Below are positions 1-8,653 of a stretch of 38,058 bases of DNA, piece after piece. Origin of the DNA: Clostridiales bacterium (GTDB taxonomy: Bacteria; Bacillota; Clostridia; Lachnospirales; Lachnospiraceae). The stretch lies in assembly GCA_019420275.1 (NCBI GenBank), contig JAHZHN010000016.1:1-38058 (forward strand), given 5' to 3'. Numbering within the stretch: the first letter of the stretch is position 1; each line of letters opens with the position of its first letter. Made by a program: the position numbers and the translations under genes. The notes under the pieces were generated by a model. The model saw only the letters and a list, made by a program, of their open reading frames with translations, ran no database searches and was not told the DNA's origin.

Positions 1-11
1 TTCAAGGATTT

Positions 12-1391
12 CTAGGTATCTTTCCTTTGTAGTCCCACCACAGTCTCCACATGACCGCTGTGTCCAAACTGATCTACGACACTTACCTTATCCACTTGGT
101 ATCCCTGTTCTCCCAGGATTTTAACATCTCTTGCCAGTGTAGCTGGATCACAGCTCACATAGACAATCCGTTTCGGCTCCATTTTCACCATCGTATCCAG
201 CAGTTTTGCATCACACCCTTTTCTCGGCGGATCCACCACGATCACATCTGCGTATATCCCGTTCTTTTCATATTCTCTCGGCAGTACTTCTTCTGCTTTT
301 CCTACAAAAAACTTTGCATTGTCAAAGCCGTTCATCCTGGCATTGCGTTTTGCGTCCTCAATGGCTTCCGGCACAATTTCCACACCATAGACATATTTCG
401 CTTTTTGCGCCAGGAAAAGAGAGATCGTTCCGATTCCGCAGTACAGATCCCATACGGTTTCTTCGCCTTCCAGCTGTGCATATTCCAGCGCCTTTTCATA
501 GAGGACTCTCGTCTGTTTTGGATTCACCTGGAAGAAGGACAATGGGCCAATCTGATATTTTACGTTTCCAATATAATCATAGATATACGCCGGTCCGTAC
601 ACTTCTTCAATCTGACTTCCTAAAATCTTATTGGTTCGCTCCCGGTTGACATTGACACAAATGCTGGTCATGCCTTCAATTTCCCGAAGGGAATCCACCA
701 GCTGTTCTATGTTTTTCAGTTTTTTCTTATTCCCGTTAAGGACAAGGCAGACCATCACTTCTCCGGTGACAAAGCCAACTCTTGTTACGATATGGCGCAC
801 AAGTCCCCTGCCTGTCTTTTCATCGTATGCGGCAACATGATTTTTCTTCATGTAGCTAAGCACTTTTTCCAGGATGATCTCATTGACCGGATGCTGAATG
901 GCACAGTCCGTACACGGAATGATCTGATGTGATTTTCCGGCATAGAATCCGGTTACCAGATTTCCCTCTTTATCGGTTCCTACAGGAAACTGGGCTTTGT
1001 TTCGATAATGATATGGGCTGTCCATGCCATAAATAGGCTCCATCTTTTCCTCAATGTTTTTCAGACCGCCGATTCGCTCCAGACAGTTTTTTACCTTGTC
1101 AAATTTATACTCCAGCTGTTTTTCATAACTCAAATGCTGCAGAGTACATCCTCCGCACGGCCTTGCCACGGGACAGACTGGTTTTACCCGGTCTTTTGAC
1201 GGTTCCAGTACTTCTTCCACCCGGGCATATCCATATTTCTTCTTTGCTTTGATAATCTTCGCCCGGACCCGATCTCCTGCCACGGCGTCCTTTAAAAAGA
1301 GGGCATAGCCGTCCACATGGCCGATGCCCTCTCCTTCATTTCCTATGTCATCAATATTCAGTTCAACTATTTGATTTTTCTTAAATTCCAT
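12..1391 (-). CDS. rlmD: 23S rRNA (uracil-C5)-methyltransferase, RlmD/RlmCD (RumA) family
   Basis: SAM-dependent enzyme of the TrmA/RumA family that makes 5-methyluridine in 23S rRNA; Gram-positive members often modify both U747 and U1939, so the exact target is inferred. The 459-residue protein has an N-terminal TRAM RNA-binding domain (about 1-60), an iron-sulfur-type cysteine cluster (C73, C79, C82 and a later Cys in IPCTDC), a Rossmann methyltransferase domain with the DPPRKG motif, and the catalytic nucleophile in VSCDPATLARD (about C414). The ORF is open further upstream, but the ATG at 1391 is preferred because it follows a GAGGTG ribosome binding site and starts at the TRAM domain. 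It begins 8 nt after the yhaM stop, whose last bases lie in that binding site, so the two are probably co-transcribed and translationally coupled. Confidence 0.93.
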   Translation of the reverse strand: MEFKKNQIVELNIDDIGNEGEGIGHVDGYALFLKDAVAGDRVRAKIIKAKKKYGYARVEEVLEPSKDRVKPVCPVARPCGGCTLQHLSYEKQLEYKFDKVKNCLERIGGLKNIEEKMEPIYGMDSPYHYRNKAQFPVGTDKEGNLVTGFYAGKSHQIIPCTDCAIQHPVNEIILEKVLSYMKKNHVAAYDEKTGRGLVRHIVTRVGFVTGEVMVCLVLNGNKKKLKNIEQLVDSLREIEGMTSICVNVNRERTNKILGSQIEEVYGPAYIYDYIGNVKYQIGPLSFFQVNPKQTRVLYEKALEYAQLEGEETVWDLYCGIGTISLFLAQKAKYVYGVEIVPEAIEDAKRNARMNGFDNAKFFVGKAEEVLPREYEKNGIYADVIVVDPPRKGCDAKLLDTMVKMEPKRIVYVSCDPATLARDVKILGEQGYQVDKVSVVDQFGHSGHVETVVGLQRKDT

Positions 1392-1399
1392 ATTCACCT

Positions 1400-2341
1400 C
1401 TAGATTGATGTTTTTCGGATTCTTGTATCCAGCAGTCTCTGGAAACCAGACCACTCCTGGTCTTCTTTCTGTTTTTCAATGATTTCTGCGAATGTTTCCA
1501 TTCTGGCGTCCAGATTATCTGCCTGGCTCAGTGCAATTGCCTCCAGCAGTGCCGGTTTTTTCGGAGAACCGAATTCCAATTCTCCATGATGCGCCAATAT
1601 GCAGTGTTTCACTTCATTTGCCAGTTTTGGCGGGAATCCCGGAATCTGACGCATCAGTCTGTCCAGCTTGATCGCTCCCATGACGATATGGCCTACCAGC
1701 TGTCCTTCATCTGTATAATCATTTTCCGGAAATGAAGATAATTCTTCTACTTTTCCCATATCATGCCACAATGCACTCATGACCAGAAGATCCCGGTTCA
1801 GCTGCGGATACAAAGCGGCATAACTTTCACATATTTTTGCTACGGACAGACTGTGTTCCAGCAGTCCTCCAATATAGCCATGATGTACGCTCTTGGCTGC
1901 AGAATGAACCTTAAACTCTCTGGCAAAATCCTTATCTTCGATAAAAATCATCTCTGCTAATTTTTTCAAATGCGGCTCTTTCGTTCTCTGGATCATACGA
2001 ACAAGCTCATCATACATGCCGTCAATGTCTTTTTTCGTGCTCGGCATGTAATCGATCATATTGTACTCTCCGTCTTGTGCCTTACGGATTCTTTGGATAT
2101 TCAGCTGATTTGATCCCTGATAACTGGTCACCTGTCCTCTTACATGGATATAATCCATCGCTTCAAAATGACCAATCGCATTGGTCAGTTCCCATACCTT
2201 TCCGTCGATAACTCCTGTCTTATCCTGAAGGGTAAGGGAATAGTAAGATTTTCCATACTTTGAAGTTCCAGGAGATTTTGTCTTGCACAAATATACCTCA
2301 GAAACCTGGTCTCCCTCTCTTAATTCGTTAATATATCTCAT
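1400..2341 (-). CDS. yhaM: 3'-5' exoribonuclease YhaM family (OB-fold + HD domain)
   Basis: RNA 3'-end exonuclease of the YhaM family, cytoplasmic, involved in RNA turnover in Firmicutes. The 313-residue protein has an N-terminal OB-fold nucleic-acid-binding region (about 1-90) followed by an HD phosphohydrolase domain. The metal-binding motifs are visible in LLEHSLSV (about residues 160-167) and ALWHDMGK (H193-D194), with AHHGELEFG further on. Length matches the family. The start is the ATG at 2341 (MRYINEL...), preceded by GAAAGG; the 10-residue upstream extension has no better ribosome binding site. A small CGCAG/CTGCG hairpin lies in its leader (2371-2386). It is the first gene of a two-gene unit with rlmD. 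Function by family is well supported. Confidence 0.9.
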   Translation of the reverse strand: MRYINELREGDQVSEVYLCKTKSPGTSKYGKSYYSLTLQDKTGVIDGKVWELTNAIGHFEAMDYIHVRGQVTSYQGSNQLNIQRIRKAQDGEYNMIDYMPSTKKDIDGMYDELVRMIQRTKEPHLKKLAEMIFIEDKDFAREFKVHSAAKSVHHGYIGGLLEHSLSVAKICESYAALYPQLNRDLLVMSALWHDMGKVEELSSFPENDYTDEGQLVGHIVMGAIKLDRLMRQIPGFPPKLANEVKHCILAHHGELEFGSPKKPALLEAIALSQADNLDARMETFAEIIEKQKEDQEWSGFQRLLDTRIRKTSI

Positions 2342-2457
2342 ATCATTGCCTTTCTCATTCAAAGTCAACACGCAGTCTTATCTGCGCATTTATATTCCAT
2401 TATGCCATAGATTTTTCTTAAAATCCATACGAAATGAAACGAATCCTTTTATGCATT

Positions 2458-2521
2458 AAAAAAAGTACCTTCCGGCAGCCGTTCAGCTGACCGCCGATGG
2501 GTGCCCCCGGAAGATACTTTT
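2458..2521 (-). terminator. Rho-independent terminator of ppk1
   Basis: A 15-bp stem (2461-2475 with 2507-2521, one G-U pair) reads on the minus strand as AAAAGTATCTTCCGG pairing with CCGGAAGGTACTTTT. It is followed by a run of seven T. It lies 24 nt past the ppk1 stop codon. Confidence 0.85.
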
Positions 2522-2544
2522 TATTATATTAATTCTTTGTTAAA

Positions 2545-4602
2545 TTATGAATTTCTAAGCTCCATTGCCTGATCATAGGCCTGCTGATAGAAGAATTCCT
2601 GAGAATTTAAAGGTGTATCCTGATTTTTCGGACGTTTATAATTTCCTTCAGAATCCTCTTCTTTTGCCTTCTGATTGTCGCTAAGCATTGTAATGAACAT
2701 TTCGATGATCTGCAGCTTCAGATCCGGATCATAAACCGGAGCCGCTACTTCTACACGCCGCAGCGTATTTCTTGTCATGAAATCGGCTGACGCAATATAG
2801 ACTTTTTCCCTTCCTTTGGCACCAAAAATGTAGATGCGGGAATGTTCCAGAAATCTTCCTACAATGCTTCGAACCGTGATATTTTCTGTCTTTCCTTTCA
2901 CTCCCGGAATCAGACAGCAGATGCCTCGAACAATCATATCGATTTTTACCCCTGCACAGGAAGCTTCGATAAGTTTTTCCATAATCTTCTTGTCTGTCAA
3001 AGAATTCATCTTAAGTCCAATATAGGCATCTTCTCCAGCTTTTGCATGCTCAATCTCTTTGTCGATCATATCCAGGATCCGATTCTGCAGACAATTCGGT
3101 GCAACCAGAAGATGTTCAGATTCTTGTACTGTCTCACCCATGGACAGTGCCTGAAAGACATTGGCTGCATCCTCGGCAATGCTTTCGTCTGCCGTCATAA
3201 GAGACAGATCCGTATACAGCCGGCTGGTCTTTTCATTATAGTTTCCAGTTCCAATCTGTGTAATACAGCGGATTCCGCCTTTGGTCTTTCTCGTGATCAG
3301 ACATAATTTGGAATGGACTTTATATCCATCCAGTCCGTAGATGACACGGCATCCGGCGTCTTCCAGCCGGCGGGACCACTGAATATTATTTTCTTCATCA
3401 AAACGTGCTTTTAACTCCATCAAAATGGTAACTTCTTTTCCGTTGTCTGCCGCTTCAATCAGCGCTGCTGCAATCTGGCTCTGTTTTGCCACACGATAAA
3501 GCGTCATCTTAATGGATACAACATCTTCATCTTCGGCCGCTTCACGCAGCAAATTCAAAAACGGTCTCATACTCTCATATGGATAAGACAAAAGCTTATC
3601 TTTCTTTTCAATCTGTTTGATGATTGATTTATGATCTTTAAACTGCGGTGATTTCTGAGGAACCCGTCTTTCATAAAATAATTCTGATTCTCCTCTTAAA
3701 CAGTCTCTGACAGCGTCTATAAAAGATAAATCAAGCGGAGCACGGCTTTGGAATACATAATCAGTACTCAGGTGAAGATATCCGCAGATTGTCTCGATAC
3801 TTTCCCCATCCATTTCCTTTGTATATTCCAGACGAATCGGAGCCAGTTTTCTTCTCTTCTTGATCAGATCTTCCATAAAATCCCTGTAGTCCAAATCCTC
3901 ATCGTATAAGGCATCTGCATCAATGTCCGCATTCCTTGTGACACGAATCAGACATTTTGACTTCACATGATAGCCTTTGAATACTCTTGGAACATAGTGA
4001 AGAATGATTTCCTCGGACAGCATATACTCATCTTTTCCCGGGATCTTGATCAAACGCGGAAAAACTTCAGTTCCACATGGAATAATGGCCAGTCTTTCTT
4101 TTCCATTTTTTGTTTCCAGCACAGCCACCACATAGATTTCCTTATTTTTTAAAAAAGGAAATGGCTGTCTCTTGGCAATGATCGTTGGAGAAATCAATGG
4201 TGCAATTTCTGCCTTAAAATATTTTCTTAAATATTCGCTTTCCTTTTTAGAAATCTTCTGGAAGTTGACCAGTTTCATTCCATAATGCTCCAGCTTTTCC
4301 ATTAAATCTTCATAAATTGCATCTTTTTTTCGATTCAGTCTTTTTACTTCCGGAATAATGGCATCCAGCTGTTCCTGAGATGTCATCTTTGTCTTATTTT
4401 CTCTTATTTCACGGCCAATGAGCAGCTGATCCACTAATGTTCCCACACGGACCATAAAGAATTCATCCAGGTTGCTCTGATAAATTGACGCAAAGGACAG
4501 TCTCTCACATAAAGGAACCTGGGGATTCTGGGCTTCCGCCAGAACTCTTTCATTAAATTTCAGCCAGGATAATTCCCTATTCATATAAATCTTTTGTTTC
4601 AT
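2545..4602 (-). CDS. ppk1: Polyphosphate kinase 1
   Basis: Reversibly transfers the gamma phosphate of ATP to inorganic polyphosphate, the cell's phosphate and energy store; peripheral membrane or cytoplasmic. The 685-residue protein has the PPK1 order: N-terminal domain opening with NRELSWLKFNERVL, a PHP-like middle domain, and two PLD-like catalytic domains. The autophosphorylated histidine is recognisable in GYKVHSKLCLI (H430). IGTGNYNEKT and SADFMTRN follow, with a second conserved His in EHSRIYIFG. The ATG at 4602 follows an AGGTG ribosome binding site. It is monocistronic, with its own terminator (2458-2521). Upstream lie four TTAACA-like repeats at helical spacing, suggesting control by phosphate starvation through PhoP/PhoB. 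Confidence 0.96.
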   Translation of the reverse strand: MKQKIYMNRELSWLKFNERVLAEAQNPQVPLCERLSFASIYQSNLDEFFMVRVGTLVDQLLIGREIRENKTKMTSQEQLDAIIPEVKRLNRKKDAIYEDLMEKLEHYGMKLVNFQKISKKESEYLRKYFKAEIAPLISPTIIAKRQPFPFLKNKEIYVVAVLETKNGKERLAIIPCGTEVFPRLIKIPGKDEYMLSEEIILHYVPRVFKGYHVKSKCLIRVTRNADIDADALYDEDLDYRDFMEDLIKKRRKLAPIRLEYTKEMDGESIETICGYLHLSTDYVFQSRAPLDLSFIDAVRDCLRGESELFYERRVPQKSPQFKDHKSIIKQIEKKDKLLSYPYESMRPFLNLLREAAEDEDVVSIKMTLYRVAKQSQIAAALIEAADNGKEVTILMELKARFDEENNIQWSRRLEDAGCRVIYGLDGYKVHSKLCLITRKTKGGIRCITQIGTGNYNEKTSRLYTDLSLMTADESIAEDAANVFQALSMGETVQESEHLLVAPNCLQNRILDMIDKEIEHAKAGEDAYIGLKMNSLTDKKIMEKLIEASCAGVKIDMIVRGICCLIPGVKGKTENITVRSIVGRFLEHSRIYIFGAKGREKVYIASADFMTRNTLRRVEVAAPVYDPDLKLQIIEMFITMLSDNQKAKEEDSEGNYKRPKNQDTPLNSQEFFYQQAYDQAMELRNS

Positions 4603-4641
4603 CCACTTTCACCTTTCAGTTTTTTTGCGTTTTACCCCTAC

Positions 4642-4695
4642 ATCATACGATGATTGTGTTAATATTTGGTAATCGTTATGTTAAGTTCCTGTAAA
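4642..4695 (-). promoter_or_regulatory. Candidate Pho box and -10 element of the ppk1 promoter
   Basis: On the minus strand the sequence reads TTTACA, TTAACA, TTACCA, TTAACA at plus-strand positions 4690-4695, 4679-4684, 4667-4672 and 4657-4662. Start-to-start spacings are 11, 12 and 10 bp, so all repeats face one side of the helix. Nine nt downstream lies TATGAT (4642-4647), a good -10 hexamer, and there is no separate -35. This is the layout known for PhoP/PhoB-activated promoters of Firmicutes. The site is about 55-93 bp upstream of the ppk1 start codon. Binding itself is inferred. Confidence 0.65.
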
Positions 4696-4755
4696 TATCT
4701 TATTTGTACTTAAAATTTTTTCCGCTCCTACCTGCATTTACACCCAAAATAATAT

Positions 4756-4802
4756 ATGTTACACTTTTTATAAATTGTTGTTTATATTATAATATGTAAC
4801 AT
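4756..4802 (+). promoter_or_regulatory. Inverted repeat in the AT-rich mutS2 promoter region
   Basis: ATGTTACA (4756-4763) and TGTAACAT (4795-4802) form a perfect 8-bp inverted repeat flanking a TATAAT-like -10 (4788-4793). The -35 is not well defined. It could be an operator for mutS2, or chance in very AT-rich sequence. Confidence 0.3.
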
Positions 4803-4838
4803 TTTTTATTTCAATATTATGAAAAAGGAACATTAGTT

Positions 4839-7238
4839 ATGAATCAAAAAGTATTTCAGACACTGGAATTTGATAAAATCATAAAGATACTGACCGGATA
4901 TGCTTCCACTGAAATGGGAAAAGATCTGTGCCAAAAACTGACCCCTATGACAAAGGAAGCTGACATTTTAACTGCACAGGATCATACTGAAGATGCTCTG
5001 ACCCGGCTTTACCGCAGAGGCAGTGTATCCTTCTCCGGCATTACAGATTTAAAGCCTTCCATCGCCCGGCTGAATATGAAGGCCAGCCTTGGATCAGGGG
5101 AGCTTTTAAATATCGCCAAATTACTGGAGACAGTTAAAAATGCTGCCGCATACAATTCAGGTGAAGAGGATGATATGGAAGCCGATTCCCTCGATGAAAT
5201 TTTTGACGCCCTGGTACCTTTAAATGATCTTCTGCGGGAAATCAGGCGATGCATTCTTTCCGAAGACGAGATCAGTGACGATGCCTCTTCTTCCCTCAAA
5301 AGCATTCGCCGCTCCATAAAACAGGTCAATCAAAAGATCCATAACCAGCTGACCGCCGTTGTCAGTGCATCCTCCAATCAGGACAAACTGCAGGATGCAA
5401 TTGTCACCATGCGAAATGGCCGATACTGTATTCCGGTCAAACAAGCGTATCGGAATTCTTTCCCTGGTATGATCCATGATCAGTCTGCCTCTGGAAATAC
5501 GCTTTTTATTGAACCAATGTCCGTAGTCGCTCTGAACAATGAGCGAAAAGAACTGGAAGGACGAGAGCTGGCAGAGATTGAGCGGATCCTCGCTCTTTTA
5601 AGTGAACAGGCATCTTACGCTTCTGAAGATATCGCAAAAAACCAGGAACTCCTGGTTCAGCTGGATTTTATTTTCGCCAAAGCGAAATATGCCAAGGATC
5701 TGGATGCCACCCGGCCAATCTTTCGGGAAGACGGAGTAATCAATATCAAGCAGGGCCGCCACCCGCTGCTGGATCAGAAGAAAGTCGTTCCAATTAATGT
5801 ATCACTGGGACAGGATTTTTCCATGCTGATCATTACGGGACCAAATACCGGAGGAAAAACCGTTTCTCTAAAGACCGTCGGTCTTCTGACTCTGATGGGT
5901 CAGGCCGGTCTCCATATTCCGGCTTTTCAAGGTTCTTCTCTTGGTATTTTCCGGGAAGTATTTGCCGATATTGGGGACGAACAAAGTATTGAACAGAATC
6001 TCAGTACCTTTTCTTCCCATATGACCAATATTGTATCGATCATCCAGCAGGCATATAAAGATTCTCTTGTGCTTCTGGACGAGCTGTGCGGAGGTACCGA
6101 TCCGATTGAAGGTGCCGCCCTGGCAATCTCTATTTTAACGGATCTCCATGACCGGGGTATTAAGACGATGGCAACGACTCATTACAGCGAACTTAAGATG
6201 TTTGCTCTTTCCACCGATGACATTGAAAATGCATCCTGTGAGTTTAACGTTGAAACCCTGTCTCCGACTTACCGCCTGATGATCGGAATTCCAGGCAAGA
6301 GCAACGCTTTTGCGATTTCCAGGAAACTGGGACTTGATGAACACATTATTAAAAGCGCTTCCGGACAGATTGATGAATCCGTAAAAGATTTTGAAACCAT
6401 CCTCGCAGATCTTGAAAAGAGTAAGCAGACTATTGAACAGGAACAGGAAGAAATCCTTGCCTATCGAAAAGAAATTGAATCCCTGCGCCGGAGTCTCAAA
6501 GCCCGTCAGGATAACATTAAGGAAAAGAAGGAAAAGACCCTTAGAAACGCCCGGGAGGAAGCCCAGCGGATTCTTCAGGAGGCAAAAGATGTGGCAGATC
6601 AGACCATCCGTGAATATAATCAGCTGAAAAAGCAGACAAATAAAGATACCAACAAAAAGATGGAACATATGCGAAGTGATCTCCGCAGCCGAATGAACAA
6701 ACTGGAAAATCAGATGGCTTATAAGAAGAAAAAACGCTCCGGCAAACGGCACGATGCGGGAGATTTCCACGTTGGAGATGAAGTTTACGTATCCAGTCTG
6801 TCTTTAAATGGTACTGTCCAGACTCTGCCGAATGCCAAAGGAGATCTTTACGTTCAGATGGGCATGATGCGCTCTCTGGTCAATATCAAGGATTTGGAAA
6901 TTACCAAGACCGCAAAAGAAGTAAAACGAGACAATCAGCGAAATGAAAACAGAAGCCGGACCCGAACAGCGATGAATAAATCCGCTACGATCAAACCGGA
7001 AATCAATGTCATGGGAATGACCGTTGATGAGGCTATTGCCCAGCTGGATAAATACATCGACGATGCCTGTCTGGCGAATCTTGCTCAGATCACTGTCGTT
7101 CATGGAAAAGGCACCGGTGCTCTGAGGAAAGGTCTCCACAATTACTTCAAAACTCTGAAGAAGCAAAAACGTATTTCCGGATACCGGGATGGAGAATACG
7201 GAGAAGGTGATCTCGGCGTTACCATTGTAACTTTATAA
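4839..7238 (+). CDS. mutS2: MutS2 family ATPase/endonuclease
   Basis: MutS2 binds branched DNA and, in Firmicutes, collided or stalled ribosomes, and is linked to suppression of recombination and to ribosome rescue. The 799-residue protein shows the usual order: MutS core and clamp region (1-320), ABC-type ATPase with Walker A GPNTGGKT (about 334-341) and Walker B LLDELCGGTDP, a long charged coiled-coil (about 520-640), a KOW-like segment and a C-terminal Smr domain (about 720-799) with HGKGTGALRKG. The Smr opening motif, LDLIG in Bacillus, reads INVMG here, so the Asp is Asn; whether this affects nuclease activity is unknown. ATG 4839 follows AAAGGA. The EAL gene begins 21 nt downstream. Confidence 0.95.
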   Translation: MNQKVFQTLEFDKIIKILTGYASTEMGKDLCQKLTPMTKEADILTAQDHTEDALTRLYRRGSVSFSGITDLKPSIARLNMKASLGSGELLNIAKLLETVKNAAAYNSGEEDDMEADSLDEIFDALVPLNDLLREIRRCILSEDEISDDASSSLKSIRRSIKQVNQKIHNQLTAVVSASSNQDKLQDAIVTMRNGRYCIPVKQAYRNSFPGMIHDQSASGNTLFIEPMSVVALNNERKELEGRELAEIERILALLSEQASYASEDIAKNQELLVQLDFIFAKAKYAKDLDATRPIFREDGVINIKQGRHPLLDQKKVVPINVSLGQDFSMLIITGPNTGGKTVSLKTVGLLTLMGQAGLHIPAFQGSSLGIFREVFADIGDEQSIEQNLSTFSSHMTNIVSIIQQAYKDSLVLLDELCGGTDPIEGAALAISILTDLHDRGIKTMATTHYSELKMFALSTDDIENASCEFNVETLSPTYRLMIGIPGKSNAFAISRKLGLDEHIIKSASGQIDESVKDFETILADLEKSKQTIEQEQEEILAYRKEIESLRRSLKARQDNIKEKKEKTLRNAREEAQRILQEAKDVADQTIREYNQLKKQTNKDTNKKMEHMRSDLRSRMNKLENQMAYKKKKRSGKRHDAGDFHVGDEVYVSSLSLNGTVQTLPNAKGDLYVQMGMMRSLVNIKDLEITKTAKEVKRDNQRNENRSRTRTAMNKSATIKPEINVMGMTVDEAIAQLDKYIDDACLANLAQITVVHGKGTGALRKGLHNYFKTLKKQKRISGYRDGEYGEGDLGVTIVTL

Positions 7239-7259
7239 TAGAACCAGCAAGGAGACATC

Positions 7260-8135
7260 ATGAAGAGACCCCCATATAATACAAACCATACTTCCGGACA
7301 GATGAAAAAAGAAGAAGTTCTCTGCCATGACCAGGAACTTTATCAAAAAATAAAACAGGAAGACATCATAGAAGCCAGGATGCATCAGGCCCTGCGGGCG
7401 GCAGAATTTAAACTTTTTCTCCAGCCCAAGGTTCATCTAAAAAGCGGCACGGTCACTGGAGCAGAAGCTTTGGTCCGCTGGATTTCCGATGACGGCCAGA
7501 CCTTCTTTCCCAATGACTTTATTCCTTTATTTGAACGAAACGGCTTCTGTGTTTCCCTCGATCACTACATGCTGAAACAGGCCTGCTGCCTGATTCAATT
7601 TTGGATAAAACATGACTTCCGGCCGGTTCCGATTTCAGTCAATCAATCCAGACAAACCTTTTTGCAGCCGGATTACTTTTCCCGGCTGCAAGATTTGATA
7701 AAGACCTGGCAAATCCCCGATGGTTTTTTGATTCTTGAAATCACAGAAGGAATTGCCCTGGAAAATGAGCAGGAACTCAATGCCCTCCTTACACAAATCC
7801 GCACCCTTGGAATCCAAATTTCCATGGACGATTTTGGCACTGGTTATTCTTCTCTTACGGTTCTTGGAAACCTTGAGATTGATGAGCTAAAATTGGACCG
7901 CGGATTTTTGCTGAAGGCGTCAGAACCATCAAATTCCCGTGCCCGCATTATTATGGAATACACTCTCCAGATGGCAAATCGTCTCCAGATACCCACCGTT
8001 GTGGAAGGAATTGAAACATGGGAACAGGCAGAACTTTCACAAAACCTTGGCAGCATCTACGGTCAGGGATATCTCTATGGGAAACCAATGCCCGTGGAAG
8101 AATTTCATGTTAAATATGCTGCTTGTAAAAAATAA
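7260..8135 (+). CDS. EAL-domain cyclic-di-GMP phosphodiesterase
   Basis: Stand-alone EAL protein of 291 residues that would hydrolyse cyclic di-GMP to pGpG. No GGDEF, PAS, or membrane segment is visible. The catalytic set looks complete: E69 in the EALVRW signature, N128 in SVNQS, E160 in LEITEG, D190-D191 in MDDFGTGYSS, K211 in LKLD, E249/E252 in VVEGIE and Q269 in GQGYLYGKP, so I expect an active enzyme. The first about 45 residues are an unrecognised charged leader that may sense or bind a partner. An AGGAG site precedes ATG 7260, only 21 nt after mutS2, so it is probably co-transcribed; this pairing has no obvious functional logic. It ends in a hairpin. Confidence 0.9.
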   Translation: MKRPPYNTNHTSGQMKKEEVLCHDQELYQKIKQEDIIEARMHQALRAAEFKLFLQPKVHLKSGTVTGAEALVRWISDDGQTFFPNDFIPLFERNGFCVSLDHYMLKQACCLIQFWIKHDFRPVPISVNQSRQTFLQPDYFSRLQDLIKTWQIPDGFLILEITEGIALENEQELNALLTQIRTLGIQISMDDFGTGYSSLTVLGNLEIDELKLDRGFLLKASEPSNSRARIIMEYTLQMANRLQIPTVVEGIETWEQAELSQNLGSIYGQGYLYGKPMPVEEFHVKYAACKK

Positions 8136-8175
8136 AATCCCCGGAATTTCTATCTCTTAGAAGTTCCAGGGATTT
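8135..8175 (+). terminator. Probable terminator after the EAL gene
   Basis: Imperfect stem-loop beginning at the stop codon: AAATCCCCGGAATTTC pairs with GAAGTTCCAGGGATTT, followed by a weak T-rich tail (CTTAT). Its right arm overlaps the -35 region of the next gene. Confidence 0.55.
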
Positions 8176-8192
8176 CTTATATGTGTTATAAT
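8164..8192 (+). promoter_or_regulatory. Promoter of the DUF3783 gene
   Basis: TTCCAG (8164-8169), a 17-bp spacer and a perfect TATAAT (8187-8192), followed 30 nt later by the start codon and an AGGAGG ribosome binding site. Confidence 0.5.
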
Positions 8193-8222
8193 GATTTTCC
8201 AATAATACAGGAGGCAGATACC

Positions 8223-8597
8223 ATGAAAAAACAGATTTTATTATATAATATCAAAGACAAAAAAAGGGCCATGGACATTCGCCGGGTTTTAATGCCGCTG
8301 AAAATCCGTATCAAAACGATTTCTCCAGATGAGTTTGCTCATCCGATCGGATACCTCCTGGGGCTGAGCGGATACGAAGCATCCGATGCTCCTGCCCAGG
8401 ACTATTTCTTTGAAGATGAAATGATGATCATGGCCGGATTTACCAGTTATGACATTGATCAGCTCATTCGCGGATTCCATAAACGCAGAATCCAAGGGAT
8501 TCCCTTAAAAGCGATTGTCACTCCTCACAACCAGGAATGGAATTCCTTTAAGCTGTATGGAGATCTGAAAAAGGAACATGAAAAAATGACAGAATAG
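8223..8597 (+). CDS. DUF3783 domain protein
   Basis: A 124-residue protein typical of the DUF3783 family found in clostridia; function unknown. The N-terminus (KKQILLYNI) and the middle segment (DEMMIMAGF, followed by a helix ending in FHKRRI) and the C-terminal LKAIVTPHNQEW are the conserved family parts. No signal peptide, membrane segment or catalytic motif is visible. The ATG at 8223 is chosen over an in-frame ATG at 8181 because AGGAGG sits 8 nt before it and the earlier ATG overlaps the -10. It has its own promoter and is followed by a strong terminator, so it appears monocistronic. Confidence 0.75.
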   Translation: MKKQILLYNIKDKKRAMDIRRVLMPLKIRIKTISPDEFAHPIGYLLGLSGYEASDAPAQDYFFEDEMMIMAGFTSYDIDQLIRGFHKRRIQGIPLKAIVTPHNQEWNSFKLYGDLKKEHEKMTE

Positions 8598-8602
8598 AAA
8601 CG

Positions 8603-8642
8603 CCCCCAAAAGTACCTTCAATTGGACTTTTGGGGGTTTTAT
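8603..8642. terminator. Bidirectional terminator between convergent genes
   Basis: Perfect 11-bp stem CCCCCAAAAGT (8603-8613) with ACTTTTGGGGG (8626-8636), followed by TTTT on the plus strand. It lies between the ends of the DUF3783 gene and the minus-strand PNPOx-like gene. Confidence 0.85.
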
Positions 8643-8653
8643 ATTAAATATTT

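Noticed and set aside
6135..6770. Long minus-strand open frame of 211 codons
   Set aside because: It lies wholly inside mutS2 on the opposite strand, opposite the conserved ATPase and coiled-coil, and has no ribosome binding site or family resemblance.
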